64,000 nt of DNA from Ulota crispa (Eukaryota; Streptophyta; Bryopsida; Orthotrichales; Orthotrichaceae), in the NCBI GenBank assembly GCA_963920765.1, contig OY987249.1, positions 6,492,188-6,556,187 on the forward strand, written 5' to 3'. The position numbers and the translations under genes were made by a program. The notes under the pieces are model-generated. The model saw only the letters and a program-made list of their open reading frames with translations, was not told the origin of the DNA and did not search any database. Shown here one piece after another: positions 41,185 to 51,375 of this stretch (positions within the stretch are counted from its first letter, which is position 1; each line of letters opens with the position of its first letter).

Positions 41185-41673
41185 AGCAATGTCGGATGCA
41201 AAATATCAAAAATAAATGAAAATTGTTAATTAAATTAGCACTTGTGGATGACCACAAAGGTCAAGGAAAAGAAGAATTTCAAAGATGAAAATGATAAAAT
41301 ATTATCATGTATGACAATGAAAACCTCTAAGGAAGTGATAAAGAAGAGATAATAGGGCAATTTCAAATTTGAGTGGAACCTTGACCTTACCTCATAGAAA
41401 CCTTGATAACTAACTCATACTTTAGTCATCTAAGAAATTGGAACTTGATACAAAACCTTGACTTGATTATCTTTTAGATGAGACCATAACCATGTCATTT
41501 GATATATTATAACTAATTTTTTATTGATTTTTGTCTAAGGTCCAATGATAATAGGGTAAACTACTTGTAATTCACATGCTTTTATAGTTTGGACATCATT
41601 AATTTGAGTTTCCATAGGTTTGTTGTCACTAAACCCTTTAAAATTTGTTTACTTCAATAATTATTAATGAAAA
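41185..41673. other. AT-rich intergenic DNA
   Basis: No gene. The last 100 bases are homologous to about 33,720-33,836. Confidence 0.35.
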
Positions 41674-41681
41674 TTATTGTA

Positions 41682-42100
41682 AGGGAATTGATACATGTAC
41701 CACCCCTTTTTGACTATTCTACTACACCTGTTATACATGGCCAATATTTACAATATTAAAGTATGTGTGGACCACGGATAAAACATCACTAATTTGAAAA
41801 TACAGCTTAACATAGAAGTTGCAACTATAATTCATTTTTATGCTCTAGATCTCGCTCATAGTATCAATTAAAAAAACCTAAATCAAACTAAGCATAATCT
41901 AGATTTTTTAATTGATACTATGAGCAAGATCCGGAGCTAAAATTATATAAATAAGAGTTGCAACTTCTATGTGAAGCTGTATTTTTAAAATAGTGATGTT
42001 TTGCCCATAGTCCACACCTACTTTAATATTGTAGATATTGACCATGTATTATAGGTGTGGTAGAATAGTCAAAAATAGGTGGTACATATATCAAATCTCT
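41682..42100. mobile_element. 419-bp foldback element with 7-8 bp target duplication
   Basis: The arms are inverted copies over almost the whole length (for example AATTGATACTATGAGC near 41,920 mirrors GCTCATAGTATCAATT near 41,855). Ends are AGGGAATTGATA and TATCAAATCTCT. TATTGTA, or TTATTGTA if one base longer, stands on both sides (41,675-41,681 and 42,101-42,107). The related empty site at 33,829-33,836 has a single TTATTGTA. The superfamily is not fixed by the ends. Confidence 0.8.
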
Positions 42101-42107
42101 TATTGTA

Positions 42108-42647
42108 GTAACAATAAATATTTATATAGTGTAAAATGTGAATAAACTAGTGTGGGACAACCTAAATGCACTATTTAGTGTTGTGTAAAGAGACCCTTAA
42201 TGTGTGTAATATTATATGTTAATGTGTGTAATATTAGATGATGCCTCAATCCTTTGAAAAATGCTACCTAAATTAGTATTGCAGCACTAAATGCCATGTT
42301 TGGTGTAGTGTCTATAATCAAAAAAGTAATGGTAGAAATTTTCTAAGTTTAGCCTGCATTTGCACGGTTTTTTTTTGGCAAAAATTTGTCTAAATTCTAC
42401 CTCAATTCTTCACTGGCCATTGTAACATTACAAAAAATTGATGAAAAAGTGGATGAAATCTCCAATTTCCTCCGTAGGCAAACACCAAATTTGCTAGATT
42501 TTGGATGAAGTTTACTAATATTAGTACAATTTAAGGATGAATATGCACTTGTCACTTGTTTTATCCAATTTTGTTCATTTTTTCCTTACCTGCTTATATT
42601 GCTGTATGCCGGTTGGTCTATCAATGAAAAAAAAAACAAGGGGATTG
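42108..42647. other. AT-rich DNA between foldback elements
   Basis: Repeat sequence related to 33.84-33.95 kb continues to about 42,200. No gene. Confidence 0.4.
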
Positions 42648-43619
42648 CTAAATCCACCACAGTTTTTGCTAGATCCACCACATGGCGTACCAAGACACCA
42701 CACCACAGGCCCCACCAAAGACCCCACACCACTCATTTTCATCTAGATTTTTAATCCAAGCACCACAAAATAAAAAATAAAAATGGTTTTTAACCAATTG
42801 ATTTTGGTTTCTCAACTTTTTTCACATTTTATTTGGCTAACTTTTAATTGCTTCTTGGCTCTCCCCTTACATTATTTAGAAGTTCCTTAAAGAAAAAAAA
42901 GGGAATTGATATGGGCACACTTGGAGTTTGATATATGCACACTTGGGGTTTGATATATACACACCTTTCGGGATAAATTTTAGAATTTTACCATCAAAAA
43001 GATGAATTTGAAAACTTTGAATTCAAATTTGGACTTAGAGACCTTGATTTAGTCTAGTGCCATAAAGGAGGTTACAATTGAATAACACCCAATGTAAAAG
43101 CTTAGCTAGGGGAGAAAGTATTACTTTTATTTTTGTTTGTTTAAAAAAACTAAGCTTTACATTGGATGTTATTCAATTCTAATCTCCTTTATGGCACTAG
43201 ACTAAATCAAAGTCTCTAAGTCCAAATTTGAATTCAAAGTTTTCAAATTCATCTTTTTGATGGTAAAATTCTAAAATTTACCCCAAAGGGTGAGCATATA
43301 TCAAACCCTAGGTGTGCCCATATCAATTCTTTTTTTTTTTCTTTAAGGAACTTCTAAACAATATAAGGGGAGAGCCAAGAAGCAATTAAAAGTTAGCCAA
43401 ATAAAATATGAAAAAAGTTGAGAAGCCAAAATCAATTGGTTAAAAACCATTTTTATTTTTTATTTTTTGGTGCTTGGATTAAAAAGGCAGATGAAAATGA
43501 GTGGGGTGGGGTCTGTGGTGGATTGGTGGGGCTTGTGGTGTGGTGTCTCAAGTGGGGCTTGTGGTGTGGTGTCTCGGTGGGCCATGTGGTGGGTCTAGCA
43601 AAAATTGAGGTGGATTTAA
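42648..43619. mobile_element. Near-1-kb foldback (inverted-repeat) element
   Basis: Left AAATCCACC...GCTAGATCCACCACATGG is mirrored by CCATGTGGTGGGTCTAGC...GGTGGATTTAAG. The arms are about 450-490 bp, similar by eye at roughly 90%, with a short spacer near 43,100-43,150. The right arm carries an extra roughly 30-bp 'caccacaccacaagccc' unit. The inner part (about 42,900-43,335) has GGGAATTGATATGGGC ends like those of the 41.7-kb element. Transcription through it would give a long hairpin RNA. No ORF of known type. Confidence 0.85.
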
Positions 43620-43990
43620 GGTAGAAATACCATAAACAATTAAAATAAGCCACTTTAGCCTGAAGATATGGAGAATTTCTTGAGAAATTAAGCTCAATTT
43701 GTGGAGAAACAAGGATATGGAAGAGTGCAAAAAAAATTCACTCAAGAATGAATATTTTATGCAATATAAATGTGGATTTAGGATTTGGACTCATTCTCGT
43801 TTCATAGGTGCACCTTAAACAGCTACCTCTAGAACCTTGTTCCGAAACAAATTTGAACCAATCAAATGTGAGGAAATAACATCTTATTAGAATATTTCAA
43901 AATCTTTTTCAGATCCAGCTATTGTTGGTTTCAAAACAATCTGCTTCTCCAAATAGAGGTGAGTAACATTTTATGGTATTTCTACCTTAA
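43616..43990. mobile_element. TIR element with TTAAGGTAGAAATACC ends (375 bp)
   Basis: The 21-bp inverted repeat at 43,616-43,636 (TTAAGGTAGAAATACCAT...) is matched at 43,970-43,990. It overlaps the right tip of the previous foldback by a few bases. Non-coding interior. Confidence 0.65.
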
Positions 43991-44001
43991 ACGCATTATA
44001 T

Positions 44002-44289
44002 GTTAATTTGGGAAAATGCTTACAAAGTGGGACTTTTGGTTTTTTTGGAATTGAACGCCATGTTTGCAAATCTATTGACTATTTTCTAATGAAAGGAGAT
44101 ATATACCTTCCAAAAAGACGCTCTTTTTGGACAGAAAATTCATTTACATTTGAAAATTTGGACAAAAAGTTCATTAAGCAAGTTTCAGGAGGCCTCCTGA
44201 ATTTAACAAATATGGTTCCACATAAATTAAGGTGACAATCTCAGATTTAGGTGAGTATAAATTGGGACAGCTCATTTTCCCAAATTAAC
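44002..44289. mobile_element. TIR element with perfect 17-bp ends (288 bp)
   Basis: GTTAATTTGGGAAAATG (44,002-44,018) is exactly complemented by CATTTTCCCAAATTAAC (44,273-44,289). The 75-codon frame within it has no recognisable family. No target duplication was determined. Confidence 0.6.
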
Positions 44290-44356
44290 AAATAACGTGT
44301 TCTTAGCAATTCCCAAAAACAAACCCTGCCCATTTGTGAGCTCTCAATCTCCCATA

Positions 44357-44674
44357 AGGTAGCCACACCCATAACCATCATTGTACCCATAACCATCACC
44401 TCTAAAATCTTGGAAAATCTGTGGAAGTACATAGATGTAATGACAAGGATGTACAACATGTGGACATGAAACCTTAGTGTTGGTTATGGGTGCAATGGCA
44501 TTTAGCTCTTCAAAAATTCATAACTTGTTCTCACAATATCCAAATAATACATTCAAAAGTGCAAACTCATTATTTTACAGTAAGTTGCTAATAGGATCCT
44601 ATAATTTGCTAGATGTTTATTAATAATCATCATGTTCAAAACCCTTAGTTTGACGGTTATGGGTGTGGCTACCT
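44357..44674. mobile_element. TA-flanked MITE, family shared with AAA-ATPase intron 2
   Basis: Ends AGGTAGCCACACCCATAAC and its complement, with TA directly outside each end (44,355-44,356 and 44,675-44,676), as in Tc1/mariner-type insertions. The interior is a close inverted copy of 47,788-48,081. Confidence 0.75.
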
Positions 44675-44779
44675 TATACTTTATAGACCAAGGAATCTTG
44701 CACATGTCCGGAGGAAACGGTCCTTGTTAGAGATTTTTGTCCTCTCAGCAATGGAGTGCCACCCGAGACTCCACCCACA

Positions 44780-45230
44780 GACTAGACACAAGTGGTAGTC
44801 ACGATTAGTGTGAGATTGAGATTCTGTGAAGATTGAGAAATGGCTAAGCGATTGTGGGAGCTAATGGAAGCACTTCTTCATGGAAGGAGGTGTGACACCC
44901 CTTTTGTGTGTGATGGAGGATGAAGAATGAAAGAATGGAGAATGTTTTACTTAGAGGAAGGCAACACGGCCACCGATTGGAGCAAAAAAAGCAAGGGTCA
45001 AAAGTAATTCATGAGCAAGTAAATGGTAAGGGTTCTCACACAAAAAGAATTCTTAGCCCATTTCTCCACACTTGGGAAACGAGAATTTTTTTTCTCAATC
45101 TTCATGGAATTGGCCTTGCGCCAGTAGCAGACAACTTGGCAAGTAGGTTTTCCGTGAAGATTGAGAAAACGGAAACTCAACCGTGATTACCACTACTAAC
45201 TTACTCACTAGTCACTAGTCTCGCCGGAGA
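44780..45230. mobile_element. Weak foldback around 44.8-45.2 kb
   Basis: GACTAGACACAAGTGGTAGTC near 44,791-44,812 is an imperfect inverted copy of sequence at about 45,180-45,225 (ATTACCACTACTAAC...GACTAGTC order reversed). 'tgaagattgagaaa' occurs near both ends as well. Borders and class are uncertain. Confidence 0.4.
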
Positions 45231-45737
45231 GATTGCGGTACAGTTGGTGGTAAGCCTCGTAACGCAGACGAGCAGAGCAGAGGCATGCATGCCGATTCTG
45301 CTTATTTTATTGTCGAGGAACAGGATCAACGTGCGATTCAGCAGAAAGATGGTCAGACCTCACCAGAAGAGTTTTCTAACTTTTCTTTACCAATTGCGTC
45401 AAAGTGAAGGCATGGGAACTTGCTACCGAACCTGCAACAGCAGCTAAGCTAGTGCAGGAATCAAGTAGTGTCTAAGTTTTTCTGCTAGGGAGAAGGCGGA
45501 GAGAGTCGAGTTGAGGAGAGGCGAGGACGGTGTTGGCTGTGGAGTGTTGCGCACTCATGATCAGTCTTCTACGGTTACGGAGAGTGTGGCGGAGGAGTTT
45601 CATCACATTTAACTTATCAGCACATGATATGTATGAATTTATTTTCCTCTCGCTCGTCAACACCTTCGCCGTGGCGACAGGTGGACGGCGGGGCCCCCGA
45701 GCACCGACGTTTTCCCCGGACGGTAGTCGTGTTTCAG

Positions 45738-45745
45738 TATAAATA
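45738..45745 (+). promoter_or_regulatory. TATA box of the AAA-ATPase gene
   Basis: TATAAATA within a GC-richer promoter stretch, predicting transcription start near 45,770. From about 45,768 to the start codon at 46,309 no ATG occurs in any frame, as expected for a true long leader. One very short upstream ORF (ATG at 45,765, 11 codons) would be read only if transcription starts upstream of it. Confidence 0.65.
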
Positions 45746-46308
45746 GCAGAGGCTCAGCACTTGAATGTGTTGTGATTTCGTTCCGGGGTGCGTGCGTTAG
45801 CTAGTTTGTCTTTAGGAAGGAAGACAACTGAAGGACTGGTGGGGTGACGAGGTTTTAGGTTCGGTTTTTGAACTGAATTTGTTCAAAGTGGGAAGGATTT
45901 CGTGCTTTCGGCTTTTGTAGAGAGATCTGTAGTGACGGTTTAGTGGAATTGGAGTGAAGATTTAGTGGAATTGGCTCGGAGTGTAGTGTAGTGAGTGAAG
46001 TTTGATTCGATACACGTTTCGTGTGCTTGCTTGGAGAAGTGGATCAGAGGGCAATTGGCAGGGAATTCGAGGTTCTGTTTGAAAGGAATTGGGGTTCACC
46101 AGGAGGAGTGTCTCTAGGGGACGAATTCGAGCTGCTGCTGTCATAATCTTTGAGGGCGTTTCCAGAGATAATTGTAGTGAAGACTTGTTCCTTGAGCAGG
46201 ACGTTAGCTCGCATTTCTATCTGGTCAAGCCGAAAAGTGGACGGGGATTACGAGGTTGCGGAATTGAGTTTTGAATTGGGTTCCGAAGTGGTCTGGTCAG
46301 CAGTGAAA

Positions 46309-48740
46309 ATGGCAGGCACGATGGAACTGTGGACGTTCTGGGCGGCGATGCTGGGAGTGTTGAGCTTCCTTCGTAATTTGCTTCCGAAGGAGTACACAAA
46401 CATGTTCGACACATGGATTCGGCGTGGCCTCAACCGCTTCGTGCCGTACGTGTTCTTCGACATTCCGGAGTTTTACGGCGCAGGCAACAATGAAATCTAC
46501 GACTACGTGCAATCGTATTTGAGCTCGTCCACCGCCATTGCTGCAGGACATGTCAACTTGTGCCGCCCGAAGAACGCCACACAGAACACATTTTCTCTGG
46601 CGCACCACGAGACTGTGGAGGATGTCTTCATGGAGACCAAAGTGTGGTGGACGCACGAGGTGTCGCAGCGCCAACAAGGCGCCATTCAATGGGGTGCCAC
46701 CCCCAACGATGAGAAGCGCAAGTTCACGCTCAAGATGCGCAAGAAGGACAAGAGCCGGTTGCTGGAACCGTATGTGCAGCATGTCATGGACGTCGCCAGG
46801 TCGGAGAAGGAGCTCACTCGTGATCGCCTCCTTTACACCAACGTCAAGAATGGATCCAACGGGTACCCTCACTTCTCCCCTTTCTTCCCAAATTCTTTCA
46901 TGCTCTTGCTCTATGCGTTTTTCTCATTCTAAGTCAACCCTAAGATTTATGCACGATTTCAGCCCTACGATTTCTACATTACTTTGACTTGAAGTTGCAT
47001 TTTCTGATACAATCTTTGTTGTGGTTGGTAAGATCCAGGTACAAGATGAAAGCATGGGAATCCGTGCCTTTCAAGCATCCATCAACGTTCGAAACGCTCG
47101 CAATGGACCCAGACTTGAAGGAGGATATCAAGGAGGATCTTTTGGACTTTACGCAGGGGAAAGAATTCTATCACAAAGCAGGGAAGCCATGGAAGAGAGG
47201 ATACCTTTTATACGGTCCACCGGGAACTGGAAAATCCAGCATGATTGCTGCCATAGCCAATTTTCTCAAGTATGACATCTACGACGTGGAGTTGACAGAA
47301 GTGAGCTCCAACTCGGAGCTCCGGAAACTGTTGATTCAAACCACCAACCGCTCCGTTATTGTCATTGAGGACATTGATTGCTCCGTTGACCTTGCAGAGC
47401 GTGCCAAGGCCCGCAAGGAGGCTGCTGCCAAAGACAAAGGGGATGGATCCAACCGTGGTGGCAAACCTGAACCAGAGGAGGTACATATATACATTTTGTC
47501 AATACTGGAGCTTTTGGGAATTCTTTCCTTTATCACGTTTTGTCACGTTTTTACTTGACATATTTCACTAATGTTTGGACTTGTTTGGACTATACAAAGT
47601 CTAGAAATCATAACCCATATGCAAAACATAGAGAGATTACTCAGTGTTTTGTATAATTTTGTAAAAATACTGGGAGGTTTGTGTAAAACATCTAAAAAAT
47701 TTTGCAAAATATCTGCAAACTATTGGGATGTTTATGCAAAACAAAGACCTATGTAGGAAGATCTTAACATCAGTAAATCTTTATTTATGTAGCAACACCC
47801 ATAACCGTCAAATCAAGGGTTTTGAACATGATGATTATTAATAAACATCTAGCAAATTATAGGATCCTATTAGCAAGGAAAAAATGATGAGTTTGCACTT
47901 TTGAATGTATTATTTGGATATTGTGAGAATAAGTTGTGAATTTTAAAGAGCCGACTGCAATTGCACCTAATACCAACACTAAGGTTTCATGTTCACATGT
48001 TATATATACTTGTAATTACATCTATTGACTTCCACAAATTTTCCAAAATTTTAGAGGTGATGGTTATGGATGTTGCTACCTTATACTGCTTTTTAGCCAA
48101 AGTCCAGAATTACATGAATAGTCTAGATTTTGGGGCTGATTTCCGTGTCTACGAATATTTATTGCAGGGAAGCCGGGTGACGTTGTCAGGGCTGCTCAAT
48201 TTCACAGACGGGCTATGGTCGTGTTGCGGAAGTGAGCGCATCATCATCTTCACTACAAACCACATTGAGAAACTGGACAAGGCGCTGTTACGAGCAGGAC
48301 GGATGGACAGACACATCAACATGTCCTGGTGCGAGTTCCCGGCGTTCCGCACTCTCGCCAAAAACAACCTAGACCTCGAGTGGCACGACCTGTTCCCTCA
48401 GATCGAGCAAGCTTTCATCGACAAGGCCATTGCCCCTGCCGACGTGAGCGAGATTCTGTTGAAGAAGAAGCGCAAACCTACAGCCGCTCTCCTTGCACTC
48501 CTCGAAGCCCTCAGCAAAGCTCCATCCGTTTCTGAGAAGCCTGCTGTGAAGATTGACTTCGAAGAAATCTTGCTATCTGGAGCAACAACAACTGCCACAA
48601 GCAGCGCTGCTGATGACCTTGTTGTGCCTTCTCTCGACTCCAACGACGAGTCTAGTAAAAAGGTTGAAACTAATGGAGCAACAGCCAATGGAGATGTCAA
48701 GGAAGAAGCAGTGCCTGTGGATACCGCAGAGCCCAGCTAA
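46309..48740 (+). CDS. Plant BCS1/AATP1-type membrane AAA-ATPase
   Basis: Three exons: 46,309-46,862, 47,039-47,480 and 48,168-48,740 (introns 176 and 687 bp). The phase-2 first junction rebuilds a Gly codon. Product 522 aa. A hydrophobic segment at residues 7-22 (ELWTFWAAMLGVLSFL) is followed by the plant-specific N-terminal AAA-associated region (NMFDTWIRRGLNRFVPYVFF...EIYDYVQSYL). The AAA module has Walker A GPPGTGKS 244-251, Walker B-type VIVIEDID with E295/D296, sensor FTTN near 363 and LLRAGRMDRHI 372-382 with the arginine region. A charged, low-complexity Ala/Thr/Ser/Glu tail ends the protein. Relatives sit in mitochondrial or ER membranes and are often stress- or defence-induced; substrates are mostly unknown. 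Start chosen as the first ATG of a 540-base leader. Intron 2 contains a MITE. The exact subgroup is not resolved. Confidence 0.93.
47788..48081. mobile_element. TA-flanked MITE inside AAA-ATPase intron 2
   Basis: Inverted relative to the copy at 44,357-44,674 and very similar to it. Left end TGTAGCAACACCCATAACC, right end GGTTATGGATGTTGCTACCT, with TA on both outer sides (47,786-47,787 and 48,082-48,083). It ends 86 bp before the exon 3 acceptor and accounts for nearly half of this intron. Confidence 0.75.
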
Positions 48741-49168
48741 GACTTTTTCCATCTTTCTTCATGCTCGTGATTCTTCTCTTCTGCTCGTTTCCTGGGATTG
48801 AGAGAGAGACATTGTGTAGAATGTTTGATGATGAGTTTCAATGAATTCGTCTCAGAACACTGAAGAAGAATGAGTTGCACACCAAGCTATTGCTAGAAAC
48901 GGCATCGATTGATCGATTCTGAGGTCTTGTAGAATATTTAGTTCTTACTTTAGTGCAGTTTATGAAATTGGGAATCTATTCCAAGTATTGCACTATGATA
49001 TTGTACTATAATTAATTGAAATCTGTAAACGGACTCCCTTCACTTCACTTGATGCTCACAAGGGGCGTGAATATGAGTTGCAGCTGCGTAGCAGTTTTGT
49101 AATTGGCTGATCCATTGCAGGCAAGATTATTTCACTGCAACCACATGTTTTGTTTAGTCATTAGGATT
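48741..49168 (+). repeat. AAA-ATPase 3' region with segments A and B duplicated near SRP9
   Basis: Probably 3' UTR plus downstream DNA. Segment A (48,872-49,028) is followed by segment B (about 49,040-49,168). Both recur on the minus strand downstream of SRP9 at 60,005-60,297, in the order B then A. Words such as 'tgctagaaacgg', 'gcactatg' and 'gatgctcacaaggggcgtg' are shared. Confidence 0.8.
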
Positions 49169-49520
49169 ATGGATTAGAATCCTGTTTAGTTACAAAGATC
49201 CAATGATTAATGATGAGACGTTTTTGCTCAGAATAGGTAATTCATTTGGTGTAAATCTGTCGGCTGAGAAAAGACCTGAGGCTGACGAAGTGAGTAGTTA
49301 CTGGAATCAAGACCTACTCACACTTTCGTAGGCATCTATAATTCAAAAAAGTTCATAACTTATTCACGCATCAACTGTTTCCATGGGCTTCAAAGTAGTA
49401 GTAGTGGCTTGGAAGAGCGCTTGCTTTTCTATGACGATGTCATCTCGCAGCTGAGAAATCTTCACACGGGCAAGGATGATGAGGAAGCTGAAGATGTGTT
49501 AATACGGGGGAGTTATGATA

Positions 49521-50174
49521 TTAACCCCTCACCGCCCATGGTAGTTTGGAGTATCTTAGAATTTACTTGAAAATTAACAAAATGTTGGTATTTCGATTAA
49601 TCTTATTAAATTTTACTAAAGCGCAACCGCATAAATTCAAAGTAGACATGTTATAGATCATATAGGAAAAGAAATCACAACAATATCATTTATGGATTGA
49701 AAGATTATAATGTATGATCATGAGGGTGTTAAAATTGCAAAAGTGATTTGAAGCCTTTCAATCCTCTTTTTGCATCTCAAACCTAAAATTGAGGGTACCA
49801 AAAAAATATGAGTATGTAAAATATAACATGCTTAACCCCAATCAATTTACAGCTTCTCAAAATCTATTCTAAATTTTTCTTAAATTGAATTTTTAATGTG
49901 ATTTTTTCTCCAAGTTCTAGTGTACTTGAAGCTCATTTCCAAGAGCCTTCAACACTAGAAAGTAAAGATTTGCAATGGACACCCTTGCACAAAATCTTGA
50001 ATAGATAAATCACTTTAATTCATTTTCAAAATCAGACTCTTGATGCTGAAACTAGACTTCAATACGAGCTTAAGAATTTAAAAATCACTAAAAAAAATCC
50101 TATACAAAGGTTGAGCATCCCTAAATAAAATTTGGAGAAGCCCAATTTGGGCCCCTTGGGCGGTGAGGGGTTAA
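49521..50174. mobile_element. TTAA-flanked MITE, subfamily A copy 3 (654 bp, best preserved)
   Basis: TTAA-CCCCTCACCGCCCA at the left, TGGGCGGTGAGGGG-TTAA at the right: TIR of 13-14 bp, nearly perfect, with TTAA on both outer sides. The interior matches 26,107-26,748 and 32,950-33,572. No ORF. Confidence 0.82.
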
Positions 50175-51375
50175 ACAACCCTTTTAGCAGAGGTCCGTTT
50201 TTGGCTCGAAAATTCAAGCGCTAGTTCAATGTGTGCTTGTACACTAGTGAGAAGAGGGAGTTGATAGATAGTGTCAAGCACAGCCTTGGTGAGTAGCACT
50301 AACGCACTACAGTGTTTCTGTCTAAATGACTTACAAGCTACGGAGCGTTTCGCTCTGACTTGGTGAGCGAGATTTTCACACGAAGTACTGCACATGTACT
50401 TGAGTCTACGAATCTGATTTGTTTTGTAAACATGTAAGGATCAGTGTTTTTCCACGAGAAGGCATCCCACAAATTCTTAGCAGAACGACAAGACTATCTG
50501 AAGCCAATGCAGTCTTTAGAATGTTTGTGTACTACCCTTCTCATCAACAGAGTAACGAACTCAGCGTCAGTCACGCAATTTAAAGTTGGGATACCGGTAC
50601 ACAAGAGATAGTTTCGTTTTTTTCTTGCGAGATTCCGTTCCTGTTGGTCAAGGAAATTATCAGCTTTAAATTCCTCCCTTCAGAATCCTGTGAAAGCAGC
50701 CTCTGCTTTCCCTGGATTCAGCATGTCAGTCATCCTTGCTCCCTCAGCCAATACTCGGCCATTGACATCATCTCAGCGCATCATTTCTAGCTCTGAGATT
50801 CTAAATTGGACTGCGAGGAGGGGTCACTAGAAGAGTCCACATCTCATTCTGAAGCGAGCAACCACTTTAGCTTTACATTATTCTGACATCGACCAGGACG
50901 ACGAAGACGGTAGAGAGAGAGAGGTTTCAAAGTTTGTAGGCAATTGATTGTTCACGGTAGAGAGCCACAACCGGTAGTTGGAGCAGGGCTGATTCAGCGG
51001 AGACGAGGCCAGCTACAATCTCAACCAACAGTTCGTGGTGGAAGAATATTGCAAGAGGCCGTTCGGATTGAACCAGGAGGGGAGGTGGCCCTTGCAATCT
51101 CTCAAAATACTTTTCTTGAATTTTTTTTGATCTGCGAAACTTCATTTGTTGCAGCGTGGACTTACAGAGGAATACATCAACTAAACTGATTGGTACACTC
51201 GATTCGTGATTCTCTGCTACTAGTCCAAGTTTTTAGTATTTTCCCAGAATTAGCATAAAGCATCTTAGAGCATTAGTGTAACTACTTGAGATTATGTAAA
51301 TCACAGCAAAAGAATTTGATGCTGAAAAGAGAGATCATCATGTAAGTGACAAAAAAGGTTCTACCTGGCAATGAA
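50175..51375. other. Intergenic DNA downstream of the AAA and PPR genes
   Basis: Converging 3' flanks. The part at 50,880-51,130 is less AT-rich and has 72-81-codon frames on both strands with no recognised domain. It may be the 3' UTR of the PPR gene (minus strand) or a non-coding transcript. Confidence 0.35.

Noticed and set aside
46150-46308. N-terminal extension of the AAA-ATPase upstream of 46,309
   Set aside because: The frame is open but contains no ATG; the first ATG of the leader is 46,309, just before the membrane segment.
46297-46872. 191-aa minus-strand frame opposite AAA-ATPase exon 1
   Set aside because: Antisense shadow; the plus strand carries the recognisable AAA-associated protein with splice sites.
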